From Pseudomonas sp. S37 (lineage in GTDB: Bacteria; Pseudomonadota; Gammaproteobacteria; Pseudomonadales; Pseudomonadaceae): DNA of 64,000 bases. The notes under the pieces were generated by a model. The model was not told where the DNA came from. It was given only the letters and a program-made list of their open reading frames with translations, and did not search any database. Shown piece after piece: positions 26,972 through 35,935 of the stretch (the first letter of the stretch is position 1; each line of letters starts with the position of its first letter). The position numbers and the translations under genes are program-made. The stretch lies in contig NZ_JACVZC010000020.1 in the NCBI RefSeq assembly GCF_016658545.1, forward strand, positions 1-64,000, given 5' to 3'.

Positions 26972-29392
26972 TTACCAGCGATAGGTGGCCGTACCCAGCA
27001 CCGTGCGCCCGTTGCCATAGATGCAGCGGGTAGCGTCATAACAACCGGCCACATACTCCTTGTCGGCCAGGTTGCTGGCATTGACCGCAAAGCGCCACGG
27101 CCCGGTTTCATAGTGCACGGTCGCGTCCAGCAAGGTATACGCCGGTACATTCAGCGAATTGTCTGGCGCCCCCGGATTACGCCCGGTGTAGCGTACCCCG
27201 GCGCCGAAGCCCAGGCCCTTGAGCCAACCGTCGTGCAGGGTGTAGTCAGCCCATAGCGAGGCCAGGTTGCGCGGGGTCGGGATGCTGATCGGCGTCTTGC
27301 CATCGCTCTCGTCGTTGGCCTTGGTCACCTTCACATCCTGATAGGTGTAGGTGGCAATCAGGTTCAGTTCGTTGCTCAGGCTGGCCACCCCTTCCAGCTC
27401 GATGCCGCGCGAGCGCACCTGGCCGGTCTGCACCTTGTCGTTGGGGTTACCCGGTGCGGTGGTCAGCACGTTGTTCTGGGTAATCTCGAACACGGCAGCA
27501 GTGACCGAACTGTTCGAACCCGGCGGCTGGTACTTGATACCCGCTTCATACTGCTTGGCTTCGGTGGGCTCGAACGGCTGGTTGTTGGCATCGGTGCCCG
27601 GGTTCGGCGTGAAACCTTCGCTGTAGCTCAGGTACGGCGCCAGGCCGTTATCGGCCAGGTACACCAGGCCAACCCGACCGCTGAACGCCTCGTCACGGGT
27701 TTGTATTTCGGGGTCGGAACCGGCAGCGGTCCAGTTGCGGGTTTCCGATACCGCCCGGTCATAGCGGCCGCCAAGGGTGACCACCCAGTGCTCGTCGAAG
27801 CGCAACTGGTCTTGCAGGTACAGGCCGGTCTGACGGCTGGTCTGGTGGCTGTAGCTCCAGGTGTCCGGGGTGAACTGGCTGGGGTCAACCGGGCCATAAT
27901 CAGTGCCGCCATACAGGTCGACGGGGGTAGTCAGGATGTAGGCCTGCGGGTCGGAGGTCTGCTGGCGCTGCCAGTCCACCCCGATCAGCAGGGTATGGCG
28001 GATGGTCCCGGTGCTGAAGTCGGCCTGGGCCTGGTTATCCACAGCCCAGCGGCTGTACTTGGGGTTCTCGATGCCCGCGTAGCGCAGCAACGTGCGCTCG
28101 TCACCGCCCTCCATCCCGTAGTAGCCAGTGGTACCGACGCCGAAGACCATGTTGTCGTTCAGGTCCAGGTGCGAGTAGCGAAGGTTCTGGCGCAGTTGCC
28201 AGACGTCGTTCAGGCGGGTTTCGAACTCGTAGCCAAGGCTGTACTGGGTCTTCTCGTACTTGGAAAAGTGCTTGTCGCCAGTAAAGGTATCGCGACCGAT
28301 CTTGCCGTAGGGCGAGTGAGACAGCGTACCAACTGCCGGCAGGAAGTTGTCCTGGGCATTGGTGTCGTCAGCCAGGTAATTGCCCATTACCGTCAGCCGT
28401 GTGTCTTCGGAAGGCTGCCAGGTCAGTGCGGCAGACAGCGCCTGGCGCTTGTCTTCCCAAGGGGTATCGCGAATGTTGGCCTCGTGGCCGATGGCGGTGA
28501 CACGGTAGCTCCAGACACCTTCGTCATCCAGTGCGCCGGTGCTGTCGAAGCCCAGTTGGCGGCGCGCATCGGTGCCGTACTGAACCTGGATTTCGTGGCT
28601 GCTGACGGTGCTCGGGCGTTTGGACACCTGGTTGATCACCCCGCCCGGGTCGCCCTGGCCATACAACACGCCGGCCGGGCCACGCAGCACTTCGACGCGT
28701 TCGAGCATGTAGGGGTCGACCATCCAGCTGGCCAGGTTGATCGTGGTCGGCAATTGCAGGCCGTCCAGGTAAGTGGTTGGCGAAAAGCCGCGCACCACCG
28801 TGTACCAGTCGGAGCGGTTGTTGGCGCCATAGGAGGATACGCCCGGGGTATAGCGCAGGGCCTCGTTGACCGACTGCACGCCCTGGGCCTCCATACGCTC
28901 ACGGGTTACCACCGAGATCGACTGAGGGGTCTCGTGGATGGGTGTATCGGTCTTGGTCGCGGTGACACTGCGCTTGGCCACGTAACTGCCCACCGGCCCC
29001 AGCGGGCTCTCTTCGCCCACGGCGGAAATGGTCTGGGCCTGGAGGGTGACCGTACCCTCGGCGCCAGCACGTACCAGGCGCCAACTGCCATCACTGCTGG
29101 CTTCGGCGGCCAGGTTGGTGTTGCCGAGCAAAATGGCGAAACCGGCGTCGACCGGATAATCGCCCGACAGGCCAAGGCTGCTCAGGCCACGCGTAAGTGC
29201 CGGGTCGAAGCTCAGCAGCACGCCCGCCTGGCGGGCATAGGCATTGAGGGCACCCTCCAGGCTGCCTGCCGGCACTTCGAAGTGATGGTTTGGCGCGGCC
29301 AGCGCCAGGCTGCCCAACGGCAGGCTGACACTCAGGCCCAGCAGGGCGATACGCAGGGCGCGGGCAAGCGGGGTGTGCGGGGACAACGCCAT
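26972..29392 (-). CDS. TonB-dependent siderophore receptor with signalling domain
   Basis: 806 residues. Signal peptide to about residue 33 (ALAAPNHHF), STN domain (about 35-115: FEVPAGSLEGALNAYARQAGVLLSFDPALT), plug with TPQSISVVTRERMEAQG and VEVLRGPAGVLYGQGDPGGVINQVSKRPS, then the barrel ending in Trp (TYRW). The plug-domain start resembles ferrioxamine/ferrichrome-type receptors (FoxA/FiuA group), but the ligand is not certain. It follows its FecR and sigma genes in the same direction with a REP pair in the gap. Confidence 0.95.
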   Translation of the reverse strand: MALSPHTPLARALRIALLGLSVSLPLGSLALAAPNHHFEVPAGSLEGALNAYARQAGVLLSFDPALTRGLSSLGLSGDYPVDAGFAILLGNTNLAAEASSDGSWRLVRAGAEGTVTLQAQTISAVGEESPLGPVGSYVAKRSVTATKTDTPIHETPQSISVVTRERMEAQGVQSVNEALRYTPGVSSYGANNRSDWYTVVRGFSPTTYLDGLQLPTTINLASWMVDPYMLERVEVLRGPAGVLYGQGDPGGVINQVSKRPSTVSSHEIQVQYGTDARRQLGFDSTGALDDEGVWSYRVTAIGHEANIRDTPWEDKRQALSAALTWQPSEDTRLTVMGNYLADDTNAQDNFLPAVGTLSHSPYGKIGRDTFTGDKHFSKYEKTQYSLGYEFETRLNDVWQLRQNLRYSHLDLNDNMVFGVGTTGYYGMEGGDERTLLRYAGIENPKYSRWAVDNQAQADFSTGTIRHTLLIGVDWQRQQTSDPQAYILTTPVDLYGGTDYGPVDPSQFTPDTWSYSHQTSRQTGLYLQDQLRFDEHWVVTLGGRYDRAVSETRNWTAAGSDPEIQTRDEAFSGRVGLVYLADNGLAPYLSYSEGFTPNPGTDANNQPFEPTEAKQYEAGIKYQPPGSNSSVTAAVFEITQNNVLTTAPGNPNDKVQTGQVRSRGIELEGVASLSNELNLIATYTYQDVKVTKANDESDGKTPISIPTPRNLASLWADYTLHDGWLKGLGFGAGVRYTGRNPGAPDNSLNVPAYTLLDATVHYETGPWRFAVNASNLADKEYVAGCYDATRCIYGNGRTVLGTATYRW

Positions 29393-29455
29393 GGGGGTTC
29401 CTTGTGGTCATGAGCGGAATTGCAAGGAGGCCGAGCCACGGCGAAAAAACTGCAA

Positions 29456-29475
29456 AAGAATTTGAAAATATTCTT
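29456..29475 (-). promoter_or_regulatory. Inverted repeat upstream of second receptor, possible operator
   Basis: AAGAAT and ATTCTT arms separated by 8 AT-rich bases, about 64 bases upstream of the receptor ATG. It may be a Fur-like operator or part of the sigma-dependent promoter region; weak evidence. Confidence 0.3.
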
Positions 29476-29501
29476 CACGGAGGGGGTCGAGGTACACATC
29501 G

Positions 29502-29622
29502 CCTGTAGGAGCGGCCTTGTGTCGCGATCGGGCCGCAGGGCGGCCCCAGCATTATCTGCGGCGTAGCTGGAATCCAGGGGCCGCTCTGCGGCCCGATCGC
29601 GACACAAGGCCGCTCCTACAAA
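29502..29622. repeat. REP pair (GTGTCGCGAT class), right copy flanking a receptor gene
   Basis: Near-identical direct copy of 26825-26943, sitting between the receptor gene and fecR. Confidence 0.9.
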
Positions 29623-29638
29623 AGGCAGCACAAGCGGG

Positions 29639-30589
29639 TCAAGCTGGTGCAGGCTCCAGGGTCACAAACCAGCGGGTAAGGTACCGCGCCCGTACGGGCA
29701 AGCTACGGCCCAAGGCCGCCAACGCCCGGTCTGGCTCGTCCACCGGGAACACCCCGGAGATCAGCAAATCCGCCACTGCCGGGTCACAGCGCAACACCCC
29801 TGGCCGATAACGCCCAAGCTCGCCACACAGCCGCGCCAATGGCCACTGCCGGACCACCAGGTACCCTTCGCGCCAGGCCAGAGCATCGCGGTCCAGCGGC
29901 TGCGATGCGAACACTGCCTGCCTGTCGAAGCGCGCCTGCTCACCGGCATGGATTACGGCGGTGGCATGTGACAAGGCACTTGGACTCACCGCAACAGCCC
30001 CCTCCTCTACAGCCAGCAACACACTGTCTTCGGTTACGCGCACAGAGAAGCCGGTACCCAGAGCCTGCAGGCGGCCCATGGGGGTGTCGACCCAGAACGG
30101 CCGCTCCGTACCCTGCTTGCCGGTCTGGATCATGACCTCCCCGGCCAGCAGCCGTATCCGCCGTTGCTGGCTGTCGAAAGTCAGGTCCAGGGCCGAACCA
30201 CTGTTCATCTGCAGCCAGCCCCCGTCAGGCAGTTGCAGGCGGCGGCGTTCGCCAGTGGCTGTCCGCTGTTCGGCCAGCCAGGGCGTGCCGCGCAGCCCCA
30301 AGCCGGTACCACCGGCCAGCGCTGTGCCACCCAGTAGCAGTACCAGCCCCTTGAGCACCGTGCGCCGGTCGCGATAACGCAGGGCCTGGCTGGCCCGCGG
30401 TGGCGGCATGGCTCCCAGACGGCCGTCAAATACTGCCAGGCGTTGCCAGGCCTGTTCATGGCTGGGGTGCAATCCGCGCCAGTGCTGGCATGCCTCCAGG
30501 TCTTCGACCGGTGCCAACCCCGAGGCCAGGCGCACACGCCAGTCGATGGCCTGCGCCACCACCTGCGCAGTGGGTTCCGCCGCGCTCAC
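29639..30589 (-). CDS. FecR-family anti-sigma/sigma regulator
   Basis: 316 residues from a GTG whose last bases overlap the sigma stop (GTGA). The cytoplasmic N-terminus (TAQVVAQAIDWRVRLASG, HWRGLHPSHEQAWQRLAVFDGRL), a membrane segment (LVLLLGGTALAGGTGLGL near 90), and the periplasmic FecR domain (TATGERRRLQLPDGGWLQMNSGSALDLTF) are clear. It links the second receptor to its sigma factor. Confidence 0.93.
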   Translation of the reverse strand: MSAAEPTAQVVAQAIDWRVRLASGLAPVEDLEACQHWRGLHPSHEQAWQRLAVFDGRLGAMPPPRASQALRYRDRRTVLKGLVLLLGGTALAGGTGLGLRGTPWLAEQRTATGERRRLQLPDGGWLQMNSGSALDLTFDSQQRRIRLLAGEVMIQTGKQGTERPFWVDTPMGRLQALGTGFSVRVTEDSVLLAVEEGAVAVSPSALSHATAVIHAGEQARFDRQAVFASQPLDRDALAWREGYLVVRQWPLARLCGELGRYRPGVLRCDPAVADLLISGVFPVDEPDRALAALGRSLPVRARYLTRWFVTLEPAPA

Positions 30590-31089
30590 GAATACAGCAC
30601 CCGGTAGCAGTGGCCGAATGCCTGAGTCATGTATTGCTGCACCGAACTGAGCGAGATGCCCAATTGTTCGGCAATCTGTGGATAAGTCAGGCCGTCGAGT
30701 TGTGACAGCAAGAACGCACTACGCACCTTGGGCTTCAGCCCGTCGAGCATACGGTCGATTTCGACCAGGGTTTCCAGCACCATCACCCGCGTTTCTGCTG
30801 ATGGCGCTTCAGCTTCCGGCAACGCGGCCAGGCTGTCGAGCCAGGCCCGTTCCAGGCTCAGGCGCCGGTAGTGGTCCACCACCAGGCCCTTGGCGATGGT
30901 AGCCAGAAATGCGCGGGGCTCGCGCAGGCCATTGAGGGTGTCACGCCCCAGCAGGCGCAGAAACGTGTCCTGGGCCAGGTCGGCAGCCTGGTGCTGGCAT
31001 TCCAGGCGTTTGAACAGCCAACCACGCAGCCACGAGTGATGGCCACGGTAAAGCTCGCCGACTTGAGCGTTGTGGGGCAGCGACGACAC
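30586..31089 (-). CDS. FecI-like ECF sigma-70 factor
   Basis: 167 residues from a GTG with GAGG 7 bases upstream. Region 2 LYRGHHSWLRGWLFKRLECQHQAADLAQDTFLRLL and region 4 LDGLTYPQIAEQLGISLSSVQQYMTQAF are intact. It should drive the receptor at 26972-29392. A weak Fur-like AT-rich sequence lies at about 31123-31146. Confidence 0.95.
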   Translation of the reverse strand: MSSLPHNAQVGELYRGHHSWLRGWLFKRLECQHQAADLAQDTFLRLLGRDTLNGLREPRAFLATIAKGLVVDHYRRLSLERAWLDSLAALPEAEAPSAETRVMVLETLVEIDRMLDGLKPKVRSAFLLSQLDGLTYPQIAEQLGISLSSVQQYMTQAFGHCYRVLYS

Positions 31090-31202
31090 GGAGTACCTCG
31101 AGGACAGGGTTACGCGAGGGTGTTAATGCGAAGCAGTATTATTTAGAAGCTAAGGCTTTTCAATATACCGACAGGGCTGGAGCAGACAAATGGCATACCG
31201 GA

Positions 31203-32228
31203 TTACGTTCGCTTGGCAACCCGTCGGTATTGCTGCCTGGGGCTGCGCGGTGATGCTGGGTCCGTCATCTCGACCAGTCCTGCGGCCAAAGCGGGGTTCA
31301 GATAACTCTTGCGGAAAGTGGCACGGTGCAAGAGGCCCAGCTGGTGCATAAGCTCACTTGTCTTCAATGCAACGCCCACTGGCAACACCTTCAACAGGCT
31401 TGCTACTTGGTCGGTTACTTGGTCGGTTACTTGGTCGCTCTCTTTGGCCTCGATCAACGCTCGCAGCAATGCTTCGAGCATGTACTCTACGAACGGAGTT
31501 GCTTCAGCAGCCTGGTCAGCCGCAGCCAACGCGGCATAATAAGCATCCTGCTGCTCACGGATAACGGTTTCCACAGGCAGATAGGCCAATACCGGGCGCC
31601 ACTGGCTAAGCAGCAGGGTCTGCCATAGCCGCCCCATACGTCCATTGCCATCAGCAAACGGGTGGATGAACTCAAACTCATAGTGAAATACACAACTGCT
31701 GATCAGCGGGTGCCAATCGTTGTTGGCAAGCCAATGCAGTAAATCCTGCACCAGCGTCGCCACCCGGCTGGCAGGTGGCGCCATATGCAAGAGCCGTGAG
31801 CCCCGATAGATACCCACACCACCCCGTCGGTAGTGACCTGAGTCATCAATCAGCCCCTGCATCAGCATGCCGTGGGCAGAGAGCAGATCGCTCTGGGATT
31901 CAGCACACCAGGATGGCATCGCATCGTAGGTCGCGAATGCGTTACGCACCTCCCGAATCTCGCGCGGCAGGCCCAAAACCCGCTTGCCATCCAGCAATGC
32001 AGTTACCTGCTCGACGCTGAGCGTGTTGTTTTCTATCGCGAGCGATGCCTGAATGGTGCGAATGCGGTTGCCTCGGCGCAACTGCGGTGTCATCGCAGCA
32101 TCGCGATGGGCCGTCAACAATCCCACTTGCTCACTGATTTCGGCAACCAGAGCCAGAATGCGGGGTGTCACCGTCAACGGTGGTTGATAGATGCTCATTG
32201 CCTGTGGTCCGCGGGAATCAGCCGTCAC
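31203..32228 (-). CDS. Fic-domain protein (AMPylator) with class II inhibitory helix
   Basis: 341 residues. The Fic core motif HPFADGNGRMGR (about 195-206) has the catalytic His and the P-loop. An N-terminal inhibitory helix with the S-x-x-x-E-N motif (SLAIEN, about 62-67) marks a class II auto-inhibited Fic. A winged-helix-like C-terminus follows. Between the two lies an in-frame TDQV repeat (DQVTDQVTDQV, about 268-280) encoded by 12-bp tandem DNA repeats. A second possible ATG is 10 codons in (MSIYQPPLTV). Target protein unknown; Fic enzymes transfer AMP to hydroxyl side chains. Confidence 0.9.
   Translation of the reverse strand: MTADSRGPQAMSIYQPPLTVTPRILALVAEISEQVGLLTAHRDAAMTPQLRRGNRIRTIQASLAIENNTLSVEQVTALLDGKRVLGLPREIREVRNAFATYDAMPSWCAESQSDLLSAHGMLMQGLIDDSGHYRRGGVGIYRGSRLLHMAPPASRVATLVQDLLHWLANNDWHPLISSCVFHYEFEFIHPFADGNGRMGRLWQTLLLSQWRPVLAYLPVETVIREQQDAYYAALAAADQAAEATPFVEYMLEALLRALIEAKESDQVTDQVTDQVASLLKVLPVGVALKTSELMHQLGLLHRATFRKSYLNPALAAGLVEMTDPASPRSPRQQYRRVAKRT
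31404..31438. repeat. 12-bp tandem repeats inside the Fic gene
   Basis: The unit TACTTGGTCGGT is repeated close to three times without interruption, encoding repeats of TDQV on the minus strand. Whole-unit gain or loss keeps the reading frame. Confidence 0.8.
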
Positions 32229-32377
32229 CTTAATTCACGGATCGTGAGAGGGTAAAGGGAGCGAGAACATCACTTCACAAATTCCTGAACTGATTATTTG
32301 CTACCAGCGATTTTTCCCCTCGCCCAGCGCCACCAGAATCGCTTCACCACAATCACAAAAACCGTGAGGCCACTCCT

Positions 32378-32767
32378 GTGGACCAGACACTCCAGGTTCG
32401 GCAAGCCGCCGCCGACCTCGTTGCCGCGTTCGCCAGCAACGACACCGCCCGCTATTTCGCCTGCTTCAGCGAAGACGCCACCTTCCTTTTCCACACCTTG
32501 CCGCAACCGCTGTTGTCACGCCATGCCTATGAAGAAATCTGGGCCCAATGGCAGACCGAGGGCTTTGCCGTGCTCGCCTGCGAGTCGGGAAATGCTCAGG
32601 TGAGCCTGCAAGGTGACGTCGCGATCTTCATGCACGATGTGGCCACACACATCCGCATCGCCGGTGAAGAACACCAGCTGAGCGAACGCGAGACCATCGT
32701 CTTCCGTCGCCAAGGCGACCGGTGGCTGGCTTGCCACGAGCACTTGTCGGTCGTCTCGCCGGCCTGA
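32378..32767 (+). CDS. SnoaL/NTF2-like protein
   Basis: 129 residues from a GTG, with GTGAGG shortly upstream. The alternating alpha-beta pattern (LVAAFASNDTARYFACFSEDATFLFHTLPQPLLSRHAYEEIW...ETIVFRRQGDRWLACHEHLSVV) is typical of the NTF2 cone fold with a ligand pocket. It is the first of three co-directed genes with a permease and an aldehyde dehydrogenase, which suggests an accessory role in the same small-molecule pathway. Confidence 0.82.
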   Translation: MDQTLQVRQAAADLVAAFASNDTARYFACFSEDATFLFHTLPQPLLSRHAYEEIWAQWQTEGFAVLACESGNAQVSLQGDVAIFMHDVATHIRIAGEEHQLSERETIVFRRQGDRWLACHEHLSVVSPA

Positions 32768-32861
32768 TCATCTTTTTTCGCGGCCCTGCCGCCCTGCCAA
32801 CGCACCCACAAGAAGGCCCGCGCACCGCGCCGGCCCACAACAACCGCGCTGGAGCATCACC

Positions 32862-34361
32862 ATGAGCCACTCGACCGGTATCGAGACCAACGGCGTCGAA
32901 CAGATCCCCGCCGATCAACGCGACGCCTCCCCGCTGGACCTTTTTCGCCTGATCTTCGGCGGCGCCAATACCTTTGCCACGGCTGTGCTGGGCAGCTTCC
33001 CGGTGCTGTTCGGGCTGTCGTTCCAGGCGGGGGTGTGGGCAATATTGCTCGGCGTCGCCGTCGGCGCCCTGATCCTTGCACCCATGGGCCTGTTCGGCGC
33101 GCTCAACGGCACCAACAACGCCGTTTCGTCGGGCGCGCACTTCGGCGTACACGGGCGCATCGTCGGCTCGTTCCTGTCGCTGCTCACGGCGGTGGCGTTC
33201 TTTTCGCTGTCGGTGTGGAGTTCGGGTGATGCCCTGGTCGGCGGAGCCAAGCGCCTGGCCGGCCTGCCGGAAAGCGACCTGACCCTGGGCCTGGCCTACG
33301 GCCTGTTCGCCGTGTTGGTGCTGGTGGTATGCATCTTCGGCTTCCGCTTCATGCTGTGGGTCAACAAGATTGCCGTGTGGGCGTCGAGCCTGCTGTTCCT
33401 GCTGGGTATCGTTGCCTTTGCCGGGCCGTTCGATGCGGGCTACGCAGGCAGCGTCAACCTCGGCCAGGCCGGCTTCTGGGCGGCGTTCGTCGGCGCAGCG
33501 ATCCTGGCCATGAGCAACCCGGTGTCGTTCGGTGCATTCCTGGGTGACTGGTCGCGTTACATTCCGCGTGAAACACCCAAGGCGCGCATCATGCTGGCGG
33601 TGATCGCGGCCCAGGGCGCCACGCTGATCCCGTTTTTGTTCGGCCTGTGCACCGCCACCCTGGTGGCCACTCAGGCACCGGACTACATCGCTGCCAACAA
33701 TTACGTCGGCGGCCTGCTGGCCGTGGCGCCCAGCTGGTTCTTCCTGCCGGTGTGCCTGATTGCGGTGATCGGCGGCATGTCCACCGGCACTACGGCGCTG
33801 TATGGCACGGGCCTGGACATGTCCAGCGTGTTCCCACGGTTGCTCAGCCGAGCCGGTGCCACGCTGCTGATCGGCGTGCTGGCGATCGGTTTCATTTTCA
33901 TCGGCCGCTTCACCTTCAACCTGGTGCAGAGCGTGTCGACCTTTGCCGTGCTGATCATCACCTGCACCAGCCCATGGATGGTGATCATGATCCTCGGCCT
34001 GATCACCCGCCGCGGCTTCTACCACGCCGACGACCTGCAGGTGTTCACCCGCGGCCAGCGTGGCGGCCATTACTGGTTCCTGCACGGCTGGAACTGGCGC
34101 GGCATGGGGGCGTGGGTCCCCAGTGCGGCAGTCGGCCTGTGCTTCGTGAACCTGCCGGGGCAGTTTGTCGGCCCGCTGGGCGACCTGGCCGGCGGTATCG
34201 ACCTGAGCCTGCCGGTGACCCTGGGGTTGGCTGGCGTACTGTACCTGCTGTTGCTCAACCTGTTCCCTGAACCTGCTGGTGTGTATGGCCCCCAGGGCCC
34301 GCGCTGGGTGCGTTGCAAAAGCACTGCGCATACGCCTGTAACCACTGCCGAAATGGCCTGA
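32862..34361 (+). CDS. NCS1-family cytosine/purine-type permease
   Basis: 499 residues with 12 hydrophobic segments. The N-terminal region (LDLFRLIFGGANTFATAVLGSFPVLFGLSFQAGVWAILLG) and NPVSFGAFLGDWSRYIP near residue 225 are typical of CodB-like nucleobase:cation symporters. The substrate may not be cytosine: its neighbours are an NTF2-like protein and an NAD-dependent aldehyde dehydrogenase, which suggests a nitrogenous compound whose catabolism yields an aldehyde. Confidence 0.85.
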   Translation: MSHSTGIETNGVEQIPADQRDASPLDLFRLIFGGANTFATAVLGSFPVLFGLSFQAGVWAILLGVAVGALILAPMGLFGALNGTNNAVSSGAHFGVHGRIVGSFLSLLTAVAFFSLSVWSSGDALVGGAKRLAGLPESDLTLGLAYGLFAVLVLVVCIFGFRFMLWVNKIAVWASSLLFLLGIVAFAGPFDAGYAGSVNLGQAGFWAAFVGAAILAMSNPVSFGAFLGDWSRYIPRETPKARIMLAVIAAQGATLIPFLFGLCTATLVATQAPDYIAANNYVGGLLAVAPSWFFLPVCLIAVIGGMSTGTTALYGTGLDMSSVFPRLLSRAGATLLIGVLAIGFIFIGRFTFNLVQSVSTFAVLIITCTSPWMVIMILGLITRRGFYHADDLQVFTRGQRGGHYWFLHGWNWRGMGAWVPSAAVGLCFVNLPGQFVGPLGDLAGGIDLSLPVTLGLAGVLYLLLLNLFPEPAGVYGPQGPRWVRCKSTAHTPVTTAEMA

Positions 34362-34374
34362 CTGGAAACCGACC

Positions 34375-35805
34375 ATGACCACTTCCCATTACATTGCCGG
34401 CCGCTGGGTCGAAGGCCAGGGCAGCGACTGCATCAGCGTCAATGACCCTGCACTGGGGCAACCGTTCGCCGAACTGATGGCCGCCAGCGTCGAGCAGGTC
34501 GACCAGGCCGTGGCCGCTGCCCGTGCTGCCCTGCCCGCCTGGAAAAGCACCAGCGCCAGCGAGCGCGCCGCTTACCTGCGTGGCTTTGCCGAACAGCTTG
34601 GCCAGCGCCGAGAGGCACTGATCACCCTGCAAATGCGTAACAACGGCAAGCCGCGCCTCGAGGCAGAAATCGACCTGGACGACGCTATCGCCACCTTCGG
34701 CTACTACGCCGAACTGGCCGAGCAACTGCCGGCGAAAAACTGTGACGTGCCGCTGGCAGCCCCGGGCTTCAGCGCTCGCACCCGCCTGGAACCGGTGGGC
34801 GTGGTCGGCCTGATCGTGCCGTGGAACTTCCCGCTGGTGACCAGCGCCTGGAAACTCGCCCCGGCCCTGGCTGCCGGCTGCACCGTGGTGCTCAAGCCCT
34901 CGGAGGTCACCCCGCTGATCGAGCAGGCCTACGGCCAGATCGCCGATGCACTGGGCCTGCCGGCCGGCGTACTGAATATCGTCAATGGCAAAGCCGAGAC
35001 CGGAGCCGCACTGAGCAACCACAACGGCCTGGACAAGCTGTCGTTCACCGGCAGCAACAGCGTCGGCAGCCAGGTGATGCGCAGTGCCTCGGCACAGTGC
35101 CGGCCGGTAACGCTGGAGCTGGGCGGCAAGTCGGCGATCGTGGTGTTTGACGATTGCGATGTCGACCAGGCGGTGGAATGGATTGTTGCCGGCATCAGCT
35201 GGAATGCCGGGCAGATGTGTTCAGCCACTTCGCGCCTGCTGGTGCAGGACGGCATTGCCGATGCCCTGCTACCGCGCCTGCAGGCGGCACTGGAAAACCT
35301 GCGCGTGGGCAACCCATTGACCGAGGAAGTGGACATGGGCCCGCTGACCAGCCAGGCGCAATGGCTGAAGGTGGCCAGCTACTTTGCCACGGCGCGCGAA
35401 GAAGGCCTGCAGTGCCTGGCCGGTGGCAAGGCGCTGGACCGTGAGGGTTGGTTCGTCAGCCCGACGCTGTATGCCGATGTGCCGAAGGACAGCCGCCTGT
35501 GGACCGAGGAAATCTTTGGCCCGGTGCTGTGCGCCCGGCGCTTTGCCACTGAGGAACAGGCGATTGCCGAGGCCAACGACAGCCGCTTCGGGCTGGTGGC
35601 GACGGTTTGTTCAGCCGACCTGGAACGCGCCGAGCGCGTGGCCGATGCGCTGGAGGTGGGCCATGTGTGGATCAACTCGGTGCAGGCAGTATTTGTCGAG
35701 ACTTCGTGGGGTGGTACCAAGGGCAGCGGAATCGGGCGTGAGCTTGGGCCGTGGGGGCTGTCGGGGTATCAGTCGGTCAAGCATGTGACGCGGTGCCTGG
35801 GCTGA
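34375..35805 (+). CDS. NAD(P)-dependent aldehyde dehydrogenase
   Basis: 476 residues. Catalytic residues are in place: Asn in VPWNFPLVTSAWK (about 148), Glu in LELGGKSAIVV (about 245) and Cys in NAGQMCSATSRLLV (about 280); cofactor-binding FTGSNSVG near 224. It resembles betaine-aldehyde and 4-aminobutyraldehyde dehydrogenases. It starts 13 bases after the NCS1 permease gene, so the two are almost certainly co-transcribed. Confidence 0.92.
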   Translation: MTTSHYIAGRWVEGQGSDCISVNDPALGQPFAELMAASVEQVDQAVAAARAALPAWKSTSASERAAYLRGFAEQLGQRREALITLQMRNNGKPRLEAEIDLDDAIATFGYYAELAEQLPAKNCDVPLAAPGFSARTRLEPVGVVGLIVPWNFPLVTSAWKLAPALAAGCTVVLKPSEVTPLIEQAYGQIADALGLPAGVLNIVNGKAETGAALSNHNGLDKLSFTGSNSVGSQVMRSASAQCRPVTLELGGKSAIVVFDDCDVDQAVEWIVAGISWNAGQMCSATSRLLVQDGIADALLPRLQAALENLRVGNPLTEEVDMGPLTSQAQWLKVASYFATAREEGLQCLAGGKALDREGWFVSPTLYADVPKDSRLWTEEIFGPVLCARRFATEEQAIAEANDSRFGLVATVCSADLERAERVADALEVGHVWINSVQAVFVETSWGGTKGSGIGRELGPWGLSGYQSVKHVTRCLG

Positions 35806-35811
35806 TACTGC

Positions 35812-35928
35812 AAGGGGCCGCTTTGCGGCCCATTCGCGGGTAAACCCGCTCCCACAGGTAATGCACATGACTTGAAGTGGATGTGGTCCATGTGGGAGCG
35901 GGTTTACCCGCGAAGAGGCCGGTACAGG
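35812..35928. repeat. REP pair (CGCGGGTAAACCCGC class)
   Basis: GGGGCCGCTTTGCGGCCCAT leads into CGCGGGTAAACCCGCTCCCA, and the opposed copy GTGGGAGCGGGTTTACCCGC ends at 35928. Confidence 0.85.
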
Positions 35929-35935
35929 CTACACA

